Below are positions 18,195-26,866 of a DNA stretch of 64,000 nt, one piece after another. The notes under the pieces are model-generated. The model had not been told where the DNA came from. It saw only the letters and a program-made list of their open reading frames with translations, and searched no databases. Numbering within the stretch: position 1 is the first letter of the stretch; each line of letters starts with the position of its first letter. The DNA is from Anaerolineae bacterium (GTDB lineage Bacteria; Chloroflexota; Anaerolineae; Aggregatilineales; Phototrophicaceae): NCBI GenBank assembly GCA_022843745.1, contig JALHNB010000009.1:126072-190071 (forward strand), in the 5' to 3' direction. The translations under genes were made by a program, and so were the position numbers.

Positions 18195-20297
18195 ATGACT
18201 GAAAATGATCTGGATAAACTGCGAGTTGAAAATATCGCTTTACGCGAACAGGTTCAACATTTCAGTGCGTTCAAAAACTTAATCCTTGCTACAGCCACGA
18301 TTCTCGATCTGTCTGCTCTGCTCACCGAACTGACGATCTGCATTGCTGATATGATGGCCTGTAAGCGCGTCTTGATATTTATGGTCGATGATGAAGATGC
18401 CACGCTCAAGTTTGGCGCGATCAACAGCGATCCCACTGCGAAACAATCCTTAAGAAACCTGTCCATTACCATTTTCAATGCCGAGAATGATCCGCTTATT
18501 CGTTCATGGCTGGCAGGGGAGACAGTTTTGCTGGATTCCGAAAGCATGGCTGCCATCCCCGCGCTCAAATGGCTGGCGGATACCTCCACTCTGGATGCAC
18601 TCTACAGTATTCCACTTATTTTTCAGGGACAGCTCATCGGGCTGGTGCTTTGCGATAACCTCGGCAACGCTTCGGACAGCAATCTCAGCATCGTTGCCGA
18701 AGCATCCTCAATCGTGCTTCAGAATGCCCGCATCCACACCGAAACCGTCGAGAAATCGACAGCCGGGATGCACGAACTTTACATCCTACGGCAAATTGAT
18801 CGCGAACTGAACGACAATATTGATCTCAATCACGTGTTTAGCATGACATTGGATTGGGCGCTGCGTTTTACCAATGCGCAGGCCGCCTCTGTCGAGCTTT
18901 ATGACGAGCAAACGGACGAGCTTCGTATGATGGCGCAGTATGGACACGATGTAGGCATAGATTCTGAGTTGGCAATGCGCTTGATGCTTGGCGGAATCGC
19001 GTCCCGAGTCGCTCGCTCAGGCCGCGCCGAAGTGATCCCGGATGTTTCGATGGATGCGGATTTTGTACGTGTCTCTACAGGCACTCGTTCACAAATGTCC
19101 GTTCCCGTGATTCGCGAAGACCGGGTACTCGCTGTGATTACCATCGAGAGTCGAAAACTCAATGGCTTTACCGACCCTCATCTGGATTTTGTCGAAAAAT
19201 TAGCCTCCCGCGCGGCTGTCGCCATTGATAACGCGCGCCTGTTTGCTGAAACCAAACGTGAGCGCGAAAAACTCTCCCACATTCTCAGCAATACCGCCGA
19301 TATTGTCATCGTTTGCAGTATGGATGACCGACTCGTTCTGATTAACCAGGCAGCACTTTTGGCTTTGCGGCTCTACGCGAGCGAAAATTACCTGGGACGA
19401 CCATTTTTTGAGGTCTTTTCACATACGACGCTCACCGATGTATATCGCAAATCGCGCTTAAGTGGTGAACCTACTATCAGCGAGACGATCCTCCCGAATG
19501 ATCGCATTTATCATGTGAACATCACCCTTCAGGAAAACGTAGGCTGCATCATCGTCATGCACGACATCACGCCCTTCAAAGAGATGGATCGACTCAAAAG
19601 TGATCTGATCGCCACCGTCTCCCACGATCTGAAGCAGCCGTTAGCGGTGATGAACGGTTACACCGAACTGCTGATGATGCACAAAAAATTCGACCCTACA
19701 GGTATGAATTTCATCGAGATGGTGCGCAAATCTATCCATAATATGCGCCAACTCATTGATGATTTGCTTGACCTGGGGAAAATAGAGTCTGGAATCAAGC
19801 TCGATTATCAGGCAACACCGATCCAATCGCTCATCACCGACTGTATCGAATCGCTTCGCCCCACAGTCCTCACGAAAAATATGGCGCTTACCGCTGAAAT
19901 CCCGGTTGATCTCCCGCCAGTCCACGCGGATCGCGCACGATTACAGCAAATTCTGACCAATCTGATCGGCAACGCTGTAAAATACACACAACCCGACGGC
20001 TGGGTGAAAGTTAACGCGGAAGAACGCGATACCATGCTGCGGATTACCGTACAGGACAACGGTATGGGGATCAGCCCGGAAGATCAGATTCACATTTTTG
20101 ATCGGTTCTACCGTGTGCGCCGCCCAGAAACAGACAGTATTGAAGGCACAGGGCTGGGGTTAGCCATCGTCAAGAGTCTGGTCGAAGCGCATAACGGACA
20201 AATCGGGCTGGAAAGCCGCCTGGGTGAAGGGACAACTTTTTATCTACTCCTCCCCATTCACCGCCAGGAAGATAGCGATTTGGAGTCCACAGCGTAA
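18195..20297 (+). CDS. Sensor histidine kinase with two GAF domains and a PAS domain
   Basis: About 700 residues with no membrane segment. Order: short coiled coil, GAF domain (~25-175), second GAF domain (~195-350), PAS domain (~355-460), HisKA dimerisation domain with the phospho-accepting His near residue 477 (TVSHDLKQPLAVMNGY), and a complete HATPase domain (NLIGNAVKYT, DNGMGISPED, FDRFYRVRR, GTGLGLAIV). All kinase boxes look intact, so it should autophosphorylate in response to a cytosolic ligand, redox or light signal bound by the GAF/PAS domains. No response regulator gene is adjacent, so the partner is elsewhere. I start at ATG 18195; the 17 codons before it overlap leader repeats. 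Confidence 0.93.
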   Translation: MTENDLDKLRVENIALREQVQHFSAFKNLILATATILDLSALLTELTICIADMMACKRVLIFMVDDEDATLKFGAINSDPTAKQSLRNLSITIFNAENDPLIRSWLAGETVLLDSESMAAIPALKWLADTSTLDALYSIPLIFQGQLIGLVLCDNLGNASDSNLSIVAEASSIVLQNARIHTETVEKSTAGMHELYILRQIDRELNDNIDLNHVFSMTLDWALRFTNAQAASVELYDEQTDELRMMAQYGHDVGIDSELAMRLMLGGIASRVARSGRAEVIPDVSMDADFVRVSTGTRSQMSVPVIREDRVLAVITIESRKLNGFTDPHLDFVEKLASRAAVAIDNARLFAETKREREKLSHILSNTADIVIVCSMDDRLVLINQAALLALRLYASENYLGRPFFEVFSHTTLTDVYRKSRLSGEPTISETILPNDRIYHVNITLQENVGCIIVMHDITPFKEMDRLKSDLIATVSHDLKQPLAVMNGYTELLMMHKKFDPTGMNFIEMVRKSIHNMRQLIDDLLDLGKIESGIKLDYQATPIQSLITDCIESLRPTVLTKNMALTAEIPVDLPPVHADRARLQQILTNLIGNAVKYTQPDGWVKVNAEERDTMLRITVQDNGMGISPEDQIHIFDRFYRVRRPETDSIEGTGLGLAIVKSLVEAHNGQIGLESRLGEGTTFYLLLPIHRQEDSDLESTA

Positions 20298-20309
20298 AAC
20301 AAGCCAAAT

Positions 20310-20326
20310 TGTTCTGACCCAGAACA
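20310..20326 (+). promoter_or_regulatory. Operator-like palindrome upstream of the peptide transporter promoter
   Basis: TGTTCTG-ACC-CAGAACA, seven-base perfect arms with a three-base spacer, ends two bases before the -35 box. Its core is identical in both arms to the palindrome at 4297-4313. Confidence 0.6.
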
Positions 20327-20327
20327 T

Positions 20328-20356
20328 TTGAGCGAAAACCATAACTGAGTTATAAT
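20328..20356 (+). promoter_or_regulatory. Promoter of the peptide ABC transporter operon
   Basis: TTGAGC (20328-20333), 17-bp spacer, consensus TATAAT (20351-20356). Start of transcription near 20363 gives a leader of about 70 bases before the ATG at 20434. Confidence 0.78.
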
Positions 20357-20433
20357 TGAACCGGATTGTGTAACGGATTGTAGACATCGTTAGACTAATC
20401 TGTTGAGGCTTTTTATTTTTCTCAGGAGGAAAA

Positions 20434-22008
20434 ATGTTGCATTATCGTAAACCAAGACGGCGTATCCGACATATCGTAATCGTTGTAAGTATGCTTCTGA
20501 TGCTCATCGGTGCGATCAGCGCCCAGGCACAGGATGGTGGAACTTTACGTGTCGGTATGAATCCCCCCGCCGTTCTCGACCCTGCTCAAATCTCAAATGA
20601 CCCCGAACTAGCCTTAAATCGCGCAATCTATGATTATCTGATTGAGGTCAATCCCGTTGACTCATCAATCGTTCCCAGTATTGGTACAAGCTGGACGATC
20701 AGTGATGACGGCCTCACCTACACATTTACACTGGCTGAAGGTGTCACCTTTCAGGATGGTTCTGCCTTAACTTCGGCAGATGTCGCTTTTTCTTTTCAAC
20801 ATCTCAAAGACGTGAGTTCGCGCGCGTTAAGCCTCCTGGGGGAATATGAAGTTTCCGCGCCGGATGCCGCGACAGTCACGTTCACCATCCCGGAACGCAA
20901 CAGCGTTTTCCTCTATGGGCTGGCTTCCCCGCAAGCCGTGATTCTGAAAGATGGCACGGCAGAAGCGAACGTTTTAGGTGAAGGTGATGCCGCGCTTGCC
21001 AATTTCAACGGCACTGGCCCCTTTGTTCTGACCGAATACACCCCCGGTGTGGGCGGCAAAGCCGTTTTCACACGCAACGAAAATTACTGGAAAGAAGGCC
21101 AACCGAAACTGGCTGGCATCGAACACATCTATTTCGCGGATGTGGATGCGCAAATCAATGCCCTCCTCAGCGGCGAAGTCGATTTCATCTTTAAGCTGCC
21201 GCTGGCTCAGGTTGGTACGCTAGGTCAAAATGAAAATGTGAACGTTATCCTGACCCAAACTGCCCAGCACGCGGTTATCCGTCTGCGCACAGACACGGGA
21301 CACCTCGGCGAAAATGTAAGCGTGCGTCAGGCGCTCAAATATGCCACTGACCGCGAGTTCCTGAACGAACTGCTTCTGGATGGTCTGGGGACAGTTGGAC
21401 ATAACGACCCGATTGCACCGTCCTATGGCATTTTCTATGATCCAGAGTTTGAAGATACCGAGTATGATCCCGATATGGCTTGCCAACTGCTGAGTGAAGC
21501 CGGGATTGAGATGCTCGAAGGTAAGCTGTACGCGCCAATCGCGTTCGAATATGCTGATCTGGCTGCGACTTTGCAGCAGATGTGGGGCGAGACAGGCTGC
21601 ATCACCGTTGAAATTGAGACGGTTGAAGAAGGCCTTTACTACGATTTCAGCAACCCGAATAATTATTTCGAGGTTGACCTGGGCATCACAGGCTGGGGTC
21701 ATCGCCCCTCGCCGCAAATTCTGCTGCGGCTGGCTTATGTCGAATCCGGCATCGAATCCGGCTGGAACGAGAGCCGCTATGTCGATCCTCGCCTGGAAGA
21801 ACTGGTCAAACAGGCCAATGAAACCACTGATGTCGAGGAATTGAAGGCCATTTATGCGCAGGTCAGCGAAGTTTTCAAAGAAACTGGCCCGATCATCATC
21901 CCCTACTTCGCGCCGTTGGTGAGTGCTTCCAGCGCAAATGTGGCCGATCTGGTGGTCGATCCATTCCCTGGCCTCACCGATTACCGAAACGTCTCGGTTG
22001 CAGGCTAA
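20434..22008 (+). CDS. Peptide/oligopeptide ABC transporter substrate-binding protein (SBP_bac_5)
   Basis: 524 residues. A strongly basic N-terminus and hydrophobic stretch (HIVIVVSMLLMLIGAISAQA) form a signal peptide ending in AQA, cut by signal peptidase I; there is no lipobox cysteine, so this is not a standard lipoprotein. The mature part is a family 5 binding protein (DGGTLRVGMNPP, VPSIGTSWTISDDGLTYTFTLAEGV, GTGPFVLTEY, VRQALKYATDREF). It captures peptides or similar solutes outside the membrane and delivers them to the permeases encoded next. AGGAGG lies seven bases before the ATG. Its TAA overlaps the next ATG by one base. First gene of a four-gene operon. Confidence 0.95.
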   Translation: MLHYRKPRRRIRHIVIVVSMLLMLIGAISAQAQDGGTLRVGMNPPAVLDPAQISNDPELALNRAIYDYLIEVNPVDSSIVPSIGTSWTISDDGLTYTFTLAEGVTFQDGSALTSADVAFSFQHLKDVSSRALSLLGEYEVSAPDAATVTFTIPERNSVFLYGLASPQAVILKDGTAEANVLGEGDAALANFNGTGPFVLTEYTPGVGGKAVFTRNENYWKEGQPKLAGIEHIYFADVDAQINALLSGEVDFIFKLPLAQVGTLGQNENVNVILTQTAQHAVIRLRTDTGHLGENVSVRQALKYATDREFLNELLLDGLGTVGHNDPIAPSYGIFYDPEFEDTEYDPDMACQLLSEAGIEMLEGKLYAPIAFEYADLAATLQQMWGETGCITVEIETVEEGLYYDFSNPNNYFEVDLGITGWGHRPSPQILLRLAYVESGIESGWNESRYVDPRLEELVKQANETTDVEELKAIYAQVSEVFKETGPIIIPYFAPLVSASSANVADLVVDPFPGLTDYRNVSVAG

Positions 22009-22901
22009 TGTCAGCGAATCAAAACAGCGTGGAGTCGGCAGCGACTCCACGCCTCTTTTCAGGACGCGCGATAGGTCGCTTTTTAGGGCAGATCGCGCGT
22101 CGCCCCCTCTCACTTATGGGGATGCTGATTTTCGTCGGCTTTATTTTCCTGGCGATTTTCGGCCCAACAATTGCCCCTCACCAATTTGACGAATTGATAC
22201 GCGGCGCACAGCGTCAAGCACCCTCAGCAGAATTCCCCTTCGGCACAGATCGACTGGGGCGCGATGTTTTCAGCCGTGTGCTGTGGGGAGCGCGTGAAAT
22301 TATCATCATCCCCGGCGTCGCGACGGTAGCTGCGATTATTTTAGGCACAATATTGGGGCTGACTCTTGGATATTACGGCGGATGGCTGGATGAAATCGTA
22401 TCCCGCGCGCTCGATAGCTTATTGGCGATTCCGGCTTTAGTGCTGGCGTTAGTGATGCTAGGGACAATTGGGCCTTCAAATATCGGCATCATCATCGTGA
22501 TTGTGCTGCTCTACATGCCGATTGTCACCCGCGTGATCCGCAGTGCAACGCTCAATATTCGTGCCAGCGGCTATATCGAGGCTGCCAAACTACGCGGCGA
22601 ATCGACATCCTATATTTTATTCCGCGAAATTCTGCCCGGAGTCCTCCCTGCGCTGGCTGTTGAGGGAGCGCTGCGGTTCTCATACGCGATTTTCCTCACC
22701 GCATCGCTCGGTTTTCTCGGATTGGGTGTACAGCCGCCCTCGCCGGATTGGGGACGCATGGTCGCCGAAGCCCGCCCGAATTTTGCCCGCACACCCTGGG
22801 AGCTGTGGTTCCCGGCGGCGGCGATTGCTGTGCTGGTCGTCGGTGTGAATCTCATGGCTGATGGTCTGCGACGCATCTTCCGCTATGAAGGCCAAATCTG
22901 A
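22008..22901 (+). CDS. Peptide ABC transporter permease, DppC/OppC type
   Basis: 297 residues, six membrane segments. The N-terminal extension with one helix (RRPLSLMGMLIFVGFIFLAIF) before the permease core and the FGTDRLGRDVFSRVLWGAR motif are typical of the DppC/OppC subunit. The EAA loop that docks on the ATPase reads EAAKLRGESTSYILFREILPG. It forms the channel together with the DppB-type subunit encoded last in the operon. The start overlaps the preceding stop (TAATG) and the stop overlaps the next start (ATGA), so the genes are translationally coupled. Confidence 0.95.
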   Translation: MSANQNSVESAATPRLFSGRAIGRFLGQIARRPLSLMGMLIFVGFIFLAIFGPTIAPHQFDELIRGAQRQAPSAEFPFGTDRLGRDVFSRVLWGAREIIIIPGVATVAAIILGTILGLTLGYYGGWLDEIVSRALDSLLAIPALVLALVMLGTIGPSNIGIIIVIVLLYMPIVTRVIRSATLNIRASGYIEAAKLRGESTSYILFREILPGVLPALAVEGALRFSYAIFLTASLGFLGLGVQPPSPDWGRMVAEARPNFARTPWELWFPAAAIAVLVVGVNLMADGLRRIFRYEGQI

Positions 22902-24976
22902 TGAGCGCTGTTATCCAGGCGAACAACCTCAACGTCGAATACCGGCTGAATAAAGTGTGGGTCAACGCCATCAATGAGGTGTCGCTGACGATCAACCCGC
23001 TTGAGATTCACGGGCTGGTTGGCGAAAGCGGCAGCGGTAAAACGACCCTGGCACTGTCGCTGATGCGTTATATGGCGGGTAATGCGCGTATCGCTTCTGG
23101 CGAAATTCTGCTGGACGGCGACGATCTGGTGCGCAAAACTGAAGTCGAGATGCGTAAAATCTGGGGGCGGCATTTGAATCTCGTGCCTCAAGACCCACTG
23201 GCATCGCTGAATCCGTCGTACACGATTGGCGACCAGATCGCCGAAATTACGCAGTTACATGAAGGTTTATCCCGCGCGGAAGCCTGGAAACGCGCTGTTG
23301 AAATGCTTGCCAGTGTCAAAATTGCCGACCCTGAAGCCGTCGCGCGGCGCTATCCGCATCAACTCAGCGGCGGGATGCAGCAGCGCGTCACCATCGCGAT
23401 GGCACTCAGCACACAGCCACGTTTGCTGGTGCTGGACGAACCGACAACGGCGCTGGATGTGACCACACAAGCCGTGATTCTCGATTTATTTCGCGAGTTA
23501 ATTCGCGACAACCACGCAGCGGCAATCTATGTTTCGCATGATCTGGGGACTGTCGCGCAGTTATGCGATCATGTCACCGTACTTTACGCGGGTGAAGTCA
23601 TGGAAAGCGCGCCTGTTGACGATCTATTCGCGCAGCCGCTTCATCCGTATACGGCGGGACTACTGGCAAGCCTACCGCGCCCGACACAGAATGTCGAAAC
23701 GCGCCTGTACGCCATCAAAGGTGTCGCACCGTCGCTGACTGAACGACCCAAAGGCTGTGTTTTTGCGCCGCGCTGCCCATTAGCGACTCAAAAATGCTTT
23801 GACGAAAAACCCGCGTTGGAAAACACAGGCACAGGCCGCACAGTGAAATGTCATTACTGGCGCGATATTGCCGCCGGAAAACTCAGCGTGCAAGCCGAGT
23901 CGCAGGAAACAACCATCAATGCTGCGCCGCGTGAGGGCTATGTTCTGAACGCCCGCGACATCAATAAGCGTTTTGGCGAACGCTCGATTTTGCAGCGCAT
24001 CACCGGACGCGAGGGCGATTATGTCCACGCCGTTGATAACATCTCGATTCGGATTCGCGAACGCTCAACATTAGGACTGGTCGGCGAAAGTGGCAGCGGC
24101 AAAACCACATTGGCACGCTGCATTGTCGCGCTGGATGCTGCTGACAGCGGCGAGATCGAGCTAGGCGGGATTCAGATCAGCAACAAACTCGAAGAACGCA
24201 CCAAAGACACGCTCAAAAATCTACCGATGGTTTTCCAGAATCCCAACGACACACTCAATCCCTATCAGACCGTCGGGCAAGCGCTGGAACGCCCCTTGCG
24301 CACCTTAAGCGGTGAACCAATGAGCCGGGAGCAAATTCGGCAGCGCGTCGCCGAACTTTTGCAGGCTGTGCGGCTCACACCTGAATATTCGAATCGCTAT
24401 CCGTCCGAACTCAGCGGCGGCGAAAAACAGCGTATCGCCATTGCCCGCGCTTTCGCGGCTGACCCGGCGCTGGTGGTCGCGGATGAGCCAACTTCCTCGC
24501 TGGATGTTTCCGTTCAGGCCGTGATTCTCAATTTACTGAAGGACTTACGTGCGGAAAAAGGTGCTTCGTATTTGCTGATTTCGCATGATCTGGACGTGGT
24601 GAGCTATCTTGCGGATTGGATCGCCGTGATGTACCTGGGCGAGATTGTCGAGGAAGGCGATACACAGGACGTTTATAACGCCCCGTCGCATCCCTATACA
24701 GAAGCGCTGATCTCGGCGATTCCGGTACCAGACCCCTCGCAGAAGCAGGGTCATATCCGGCTGGAAGGCGAAATTCCGAGCGCACGGCATATCCCGTCTG
24801 GCTGCCGTTTTCACACGCGCTGCCCACGAAAAATCGGTAAAATTTGCGAGGAGCAAGCCCCTCCCTGGCGCGACGCGGGTGATGGTCACTCGATTCGCTG
24901 TCACATCCCGATTGACGAATTAATCGCGCTGCAAACGACTCAGCCGTTCAACAACCCGCTTTCAGCACAAGAGTAG
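22901..24976 (+). CDS. Fused DppD-DppF-type ABC transporter ATPase (two NBDs)
   Basis: 691 residues with two complete ATPase domains. Domain 1 (~5-330): Walker A GESGSGKTT, signature LSGGMQQR, Walker B LLVLDEPTTALD, and an oligopeptide transporter C-terminal region (CVFAPRCPLATQKC). Domain 2 (~345-690): GESGSGKTT, LSGGEKQR, VVADEPTSSLD, and again the Cys-rich tail (GCRFHTRCPRKIGKIC). The paired CxxxC-type cysteines in each tail resemble the [4Fe-4S]-binding region described for DppD/OppD families. Fusing both ATPases removes the need for heterodimer assembly. Start is coupled to the DppC stop; the next gene follows after 12 bases. Confidence 0.95.
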   Translation: MSAVIQANNLNVEYRLNKVWVNAINEVSLTINPLEIHGLVGESGSGKTTLALSLMRYMAGNARIASGEILLDGDDLVRKTEVEMRKIWGRHLNLVPQDPLASLNPSYTIGDQIAEITQLHEGLSRAEAWKRAVEMLASVKIADPEAVARRYPHQLSGGMQQRVTIAMALSTQPRLLVLDEPTTALDVTTQAVILDLFRELIRDNHAAAIYVSHDLGTVAQLCDHVTVLYAGEVMESAPVDDLFAQPLHPYTAGLLASLPRPTQNVETRLYAIKGVAPSLTERPKGCVFAPRCPLATQKCFDEKPALENTGTGRTVKCHYWRDIAAGKLSVQAESQETTINAAPREGYVLNARDINKRFGERSILQRITGREGDYVHAVDNISIRIRERSTLGLVGESGSGKTTLARCIVALDAADSGEIELGGIQISNKLEERTKDTLKNLPMVFQNPNDTLNPYQTVGQALERPLRTLSGEPMSREQIRQRVAELLQAVRLTPEYSNRYPSELSGGEKQRIAIARAFAADPALVVADEPTSSLDVSVQAVILNLLKDLRAEKGASYLLISHDLDVVSYLADWIAVMYLGEIVEEGDTQDVYNAPSHPYTEALISAIPVPDPSQKQGHIRLEGEIPSARHIPSGCRFHTRCPRKIGKICEEQAPPWRDAGDGHSIRCHIPIDELIALQTTQPFNNPLSAQE

Positions 24977-24988
24977 GGAACAGAATCC

Positions 24989-25936
24989 ATGCTGCAATAT
25001 ATCGTGAGGCGAATTCTGCTCCTGTTTGTGACGATGCTGCTCACGTCGATCATCGTGTTCGCGCTGACTCAATTTATCCCTGGTGATATTGCGCGGCTGC
25101 TTTTAGGGCGTGAAGCCTCCGAGCAGGCGCTCGAAAATTTCCGCGATCAGTTTGGCCTCAACGACCCGCTGCCGCAGCAGTATATCAATTGGCTCACCGG
25201 ATTCGTCACAGGCGATTGGGGAACATCCTTCAGCAGCGGCAATCCAGCGGTGCGCCCGCTGGTTTTGGAACGGCTTGGCAATTCGCTCCGGCTGACACTG
25301 ATGACGCTTATCATCAGCATTCCACTGTCGATTGTGTTGGGCATCATCGCGGCGCTGCGCGAAAACACCTGGGTGGATAGCGCTATTTCGCTCATCTCAC
25401 TGTCTGTCGTCGGCCTGCCGGAATTCGTGACTGGTCTGGTGCTGATTAATGTGTTTGCGCTGCAATTGGGCTGGTTTCCGGCGACGGCTCTGGTTTCCAG
25501 CGATCATCAATTGGGGGATTGGCTGCGCATCCTGTTTTTGCCCGCTGTCACCGCGACACTGGTGTTACTCGGCTACGTCTCGCGAATGACACGCGCCGGA
25601 GTAATTGACGAACTCAAAAAACCCTACGTCCGCACCGCTGTCTTAAAAGGTCTGCCGCGCCGTCAGGTCATTTTTAAGCATGTTCTTCGTAACGCTTTGC
25701 TGCCAACCATCACCGTGATCGCCCTCAGCGTTGGCTGGCTGATCGGCGGGCTGGTCGTCATCGAGAATGTGTTCAATTATTCCGGTCTGGGGGCGCTGCT
25801 GGTCGAATCCGTCAAGCAGAAGAATATTCCCCTTCTGCAAGCCGTCGTCATGATAACGATTTTCTTTTATGCGCTGGCAAATCTGATCGCGGATGTGCTG
25901 TACGCGGTTTTGAATCCACGTATCCGCCTCACGTAA
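24989..25936 (+). CDS. Peptide ABC transporter permease, DppB/OppB type
   Basis: 315 residues. The start MLQYIVRRILLLFVTMLLTSIIVFAL and the following PGDIARLLLGREAS are diagnostic of DppB/OppB, as are six membrane segments and the EAA loop region (VRTAVLKGLPRRQVIFKHVLRNALLP). Pairs with the DppC-type protein encoded two genes upstream. The order binding protein, C, DF fusion, B differs from the usual A-B-C-D-F order, so B has been moved to the end. No terminator hairpin is evident in the 26-bp gap to the convergent glycosyltransferase. Confidence 0.95.
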   Translation: MLQYIVRRILLLFVTMLLTSIIVFALTQFIPGDIARLLLGREASEQALENFRDQFGLNDPLPQQYINWLTGFVTGDWGTSFSSGNPAVRPLVLERLGNSLRLTLMTLIISIPLSIVLGIIAALRENTWVDSAISLISLSVVGLPEFVTGLVLINVFALQLGWFPATALVSSDHQLGDWLRILFLPAVTATLVLLGYVSRMTRAGVIDELKKPYVRTAVLKGLPRRQVIFKHVLRNALLPTITVIALSVGWLIGGLVVIENVFNYSGLGALLVESVKQKNIPLLQAVVMITIFFYALANLIADVLYAVLNPRIRLT

Positions 25937-25962
25937 GAGGTCAACGTGGTATCAAAATCCCG

Positions 25963-26865
25963 CTAATCACTCGATGTATTCGCCATCCTGAACAGCGCGA
26001 TCTGCTCGGCGATCAGACCCATCAGAAAAATGACAATGCCAATCGTGATGAGCATCGCGGCCATGTTGCTGAAACGCGCCCGGTAAATGAGTAGCCATGC
26101 ACCATAGCCAGCCCCTACCGAGAAAAATAGCAGGCTGACAGGCAAGAAAATTTTGAGTGGCACAAACATCGTTCCCAGTCGGGTGATCGTCATCAGGAAA
26201 CGAAAGCCGTCTTTCAGCGGACGGATGCTGCTCCCGCTTTTACTCGCCGGGGAGTTAATCGGAACATAGCACACACGGAAGCCGGAGCGAAACATGGCGA
26301 TGGTAATCGTCGAAGGATAGGAATAAGCATTCGGCAGCAGATAGACGAATTTTTTCAGCAGGGATGCCTTGACCACGCGAAAGCCAGAGGTGAGATCAGG
26401 AATCGGGTAGCCAACAATATACGAAGCATAAGTGTTAAAAACTTTATTCGCGATTCTTCGCTGCATGGCTGCGTCCGAGGCGGCAGTACGCGCCCCAACC
26501 ACCATGTCGTAATCCCCTATTTTCGCCAGCAGTCGCGGGACATCCGAGGGCGGATGCTGGCGGTCAGCATCCATCAGCACAATAATATCGCCAGTGGCAG
26601 CGCGTATGCCTGTTTTGACCGCCGCGCCATTGCCGATGTTATAAGGATGGCGAACCACACGCGCCCCATGTTTTTCGGCAATTTCAATCGTCTTGTCGGT
26701 TGAGCCGTCATCAACGACGATCATTTCGTAATAATTGCCTGCGCTTAATTCGTCCAGCACATCACCAATCACGACTTCTTCATTATGAGCAGGAATCACG
26801 ATTGAAACGCGCTGTGCGAGGGTGGGTATGCGTTCTTCCTGATGTTGAGCAACCAGATCAACCAT
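25963..26865 (-). CDS. Family 2 glycosyltransferase (DPM1/GtrB-like), with two C-terminal membrane helices
   Basis: 300 residues. The GT-A fold is clear: VSIVIPAHNEE, VVDDGSTDKT with the nucleotide-binding Asp, the DxD-like metal motif in IVLMDADRQHPP and TSGFRVVKASLLKKF. Residues ~235-290 contain two hydrophobic segments, as in GtrB/DPM-type enzymes that transfer glucose or mannose from a nucleotide sugar to polyprenyl phosphate on the inner membrane face. Such lipid-linked sugars would be donors for the family-39-like enzymes elsewhere in the window. AAGGA precedes the ATG, one base after the stop of the DUF354 gene, so they form an operon. Confidence 0.92.
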   Translation of the reverse strand: MVDLVAQHQEERIPTLAQRVSIVIPAHNEEVVIGDVLDELSAGNYYEMIVVDDGSTDKTIEIAEKHGARVVRHPYNIGNGAAVKTGIRAATGDIIVLMDADRQHPPSDVPRLLAKIGDYDMVVGARTAASDAAMQRRIANKVFNTYASYIVGYPIPDLTSGFRVVKASLLKKFVYLLPNAYSYPSTITIAMFRSGFRVCYVPINSPASKSGSSIRPLKDGFRFLMTITRLGTMFVPLKIFLPVSLLFFSVGAGYGAWLLIYRARFSNMAAMLITIGIVIFLMGLIAEQIALFRMANTSSD

Positions 26866-26866
26866 T

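Noticed and set aside
21220..22113. A 297-residue antisense frame across the binding-protein gene
   Set aside because: Shadow frame of a gene with strong family motifs on the other strand; its product resembles no family.
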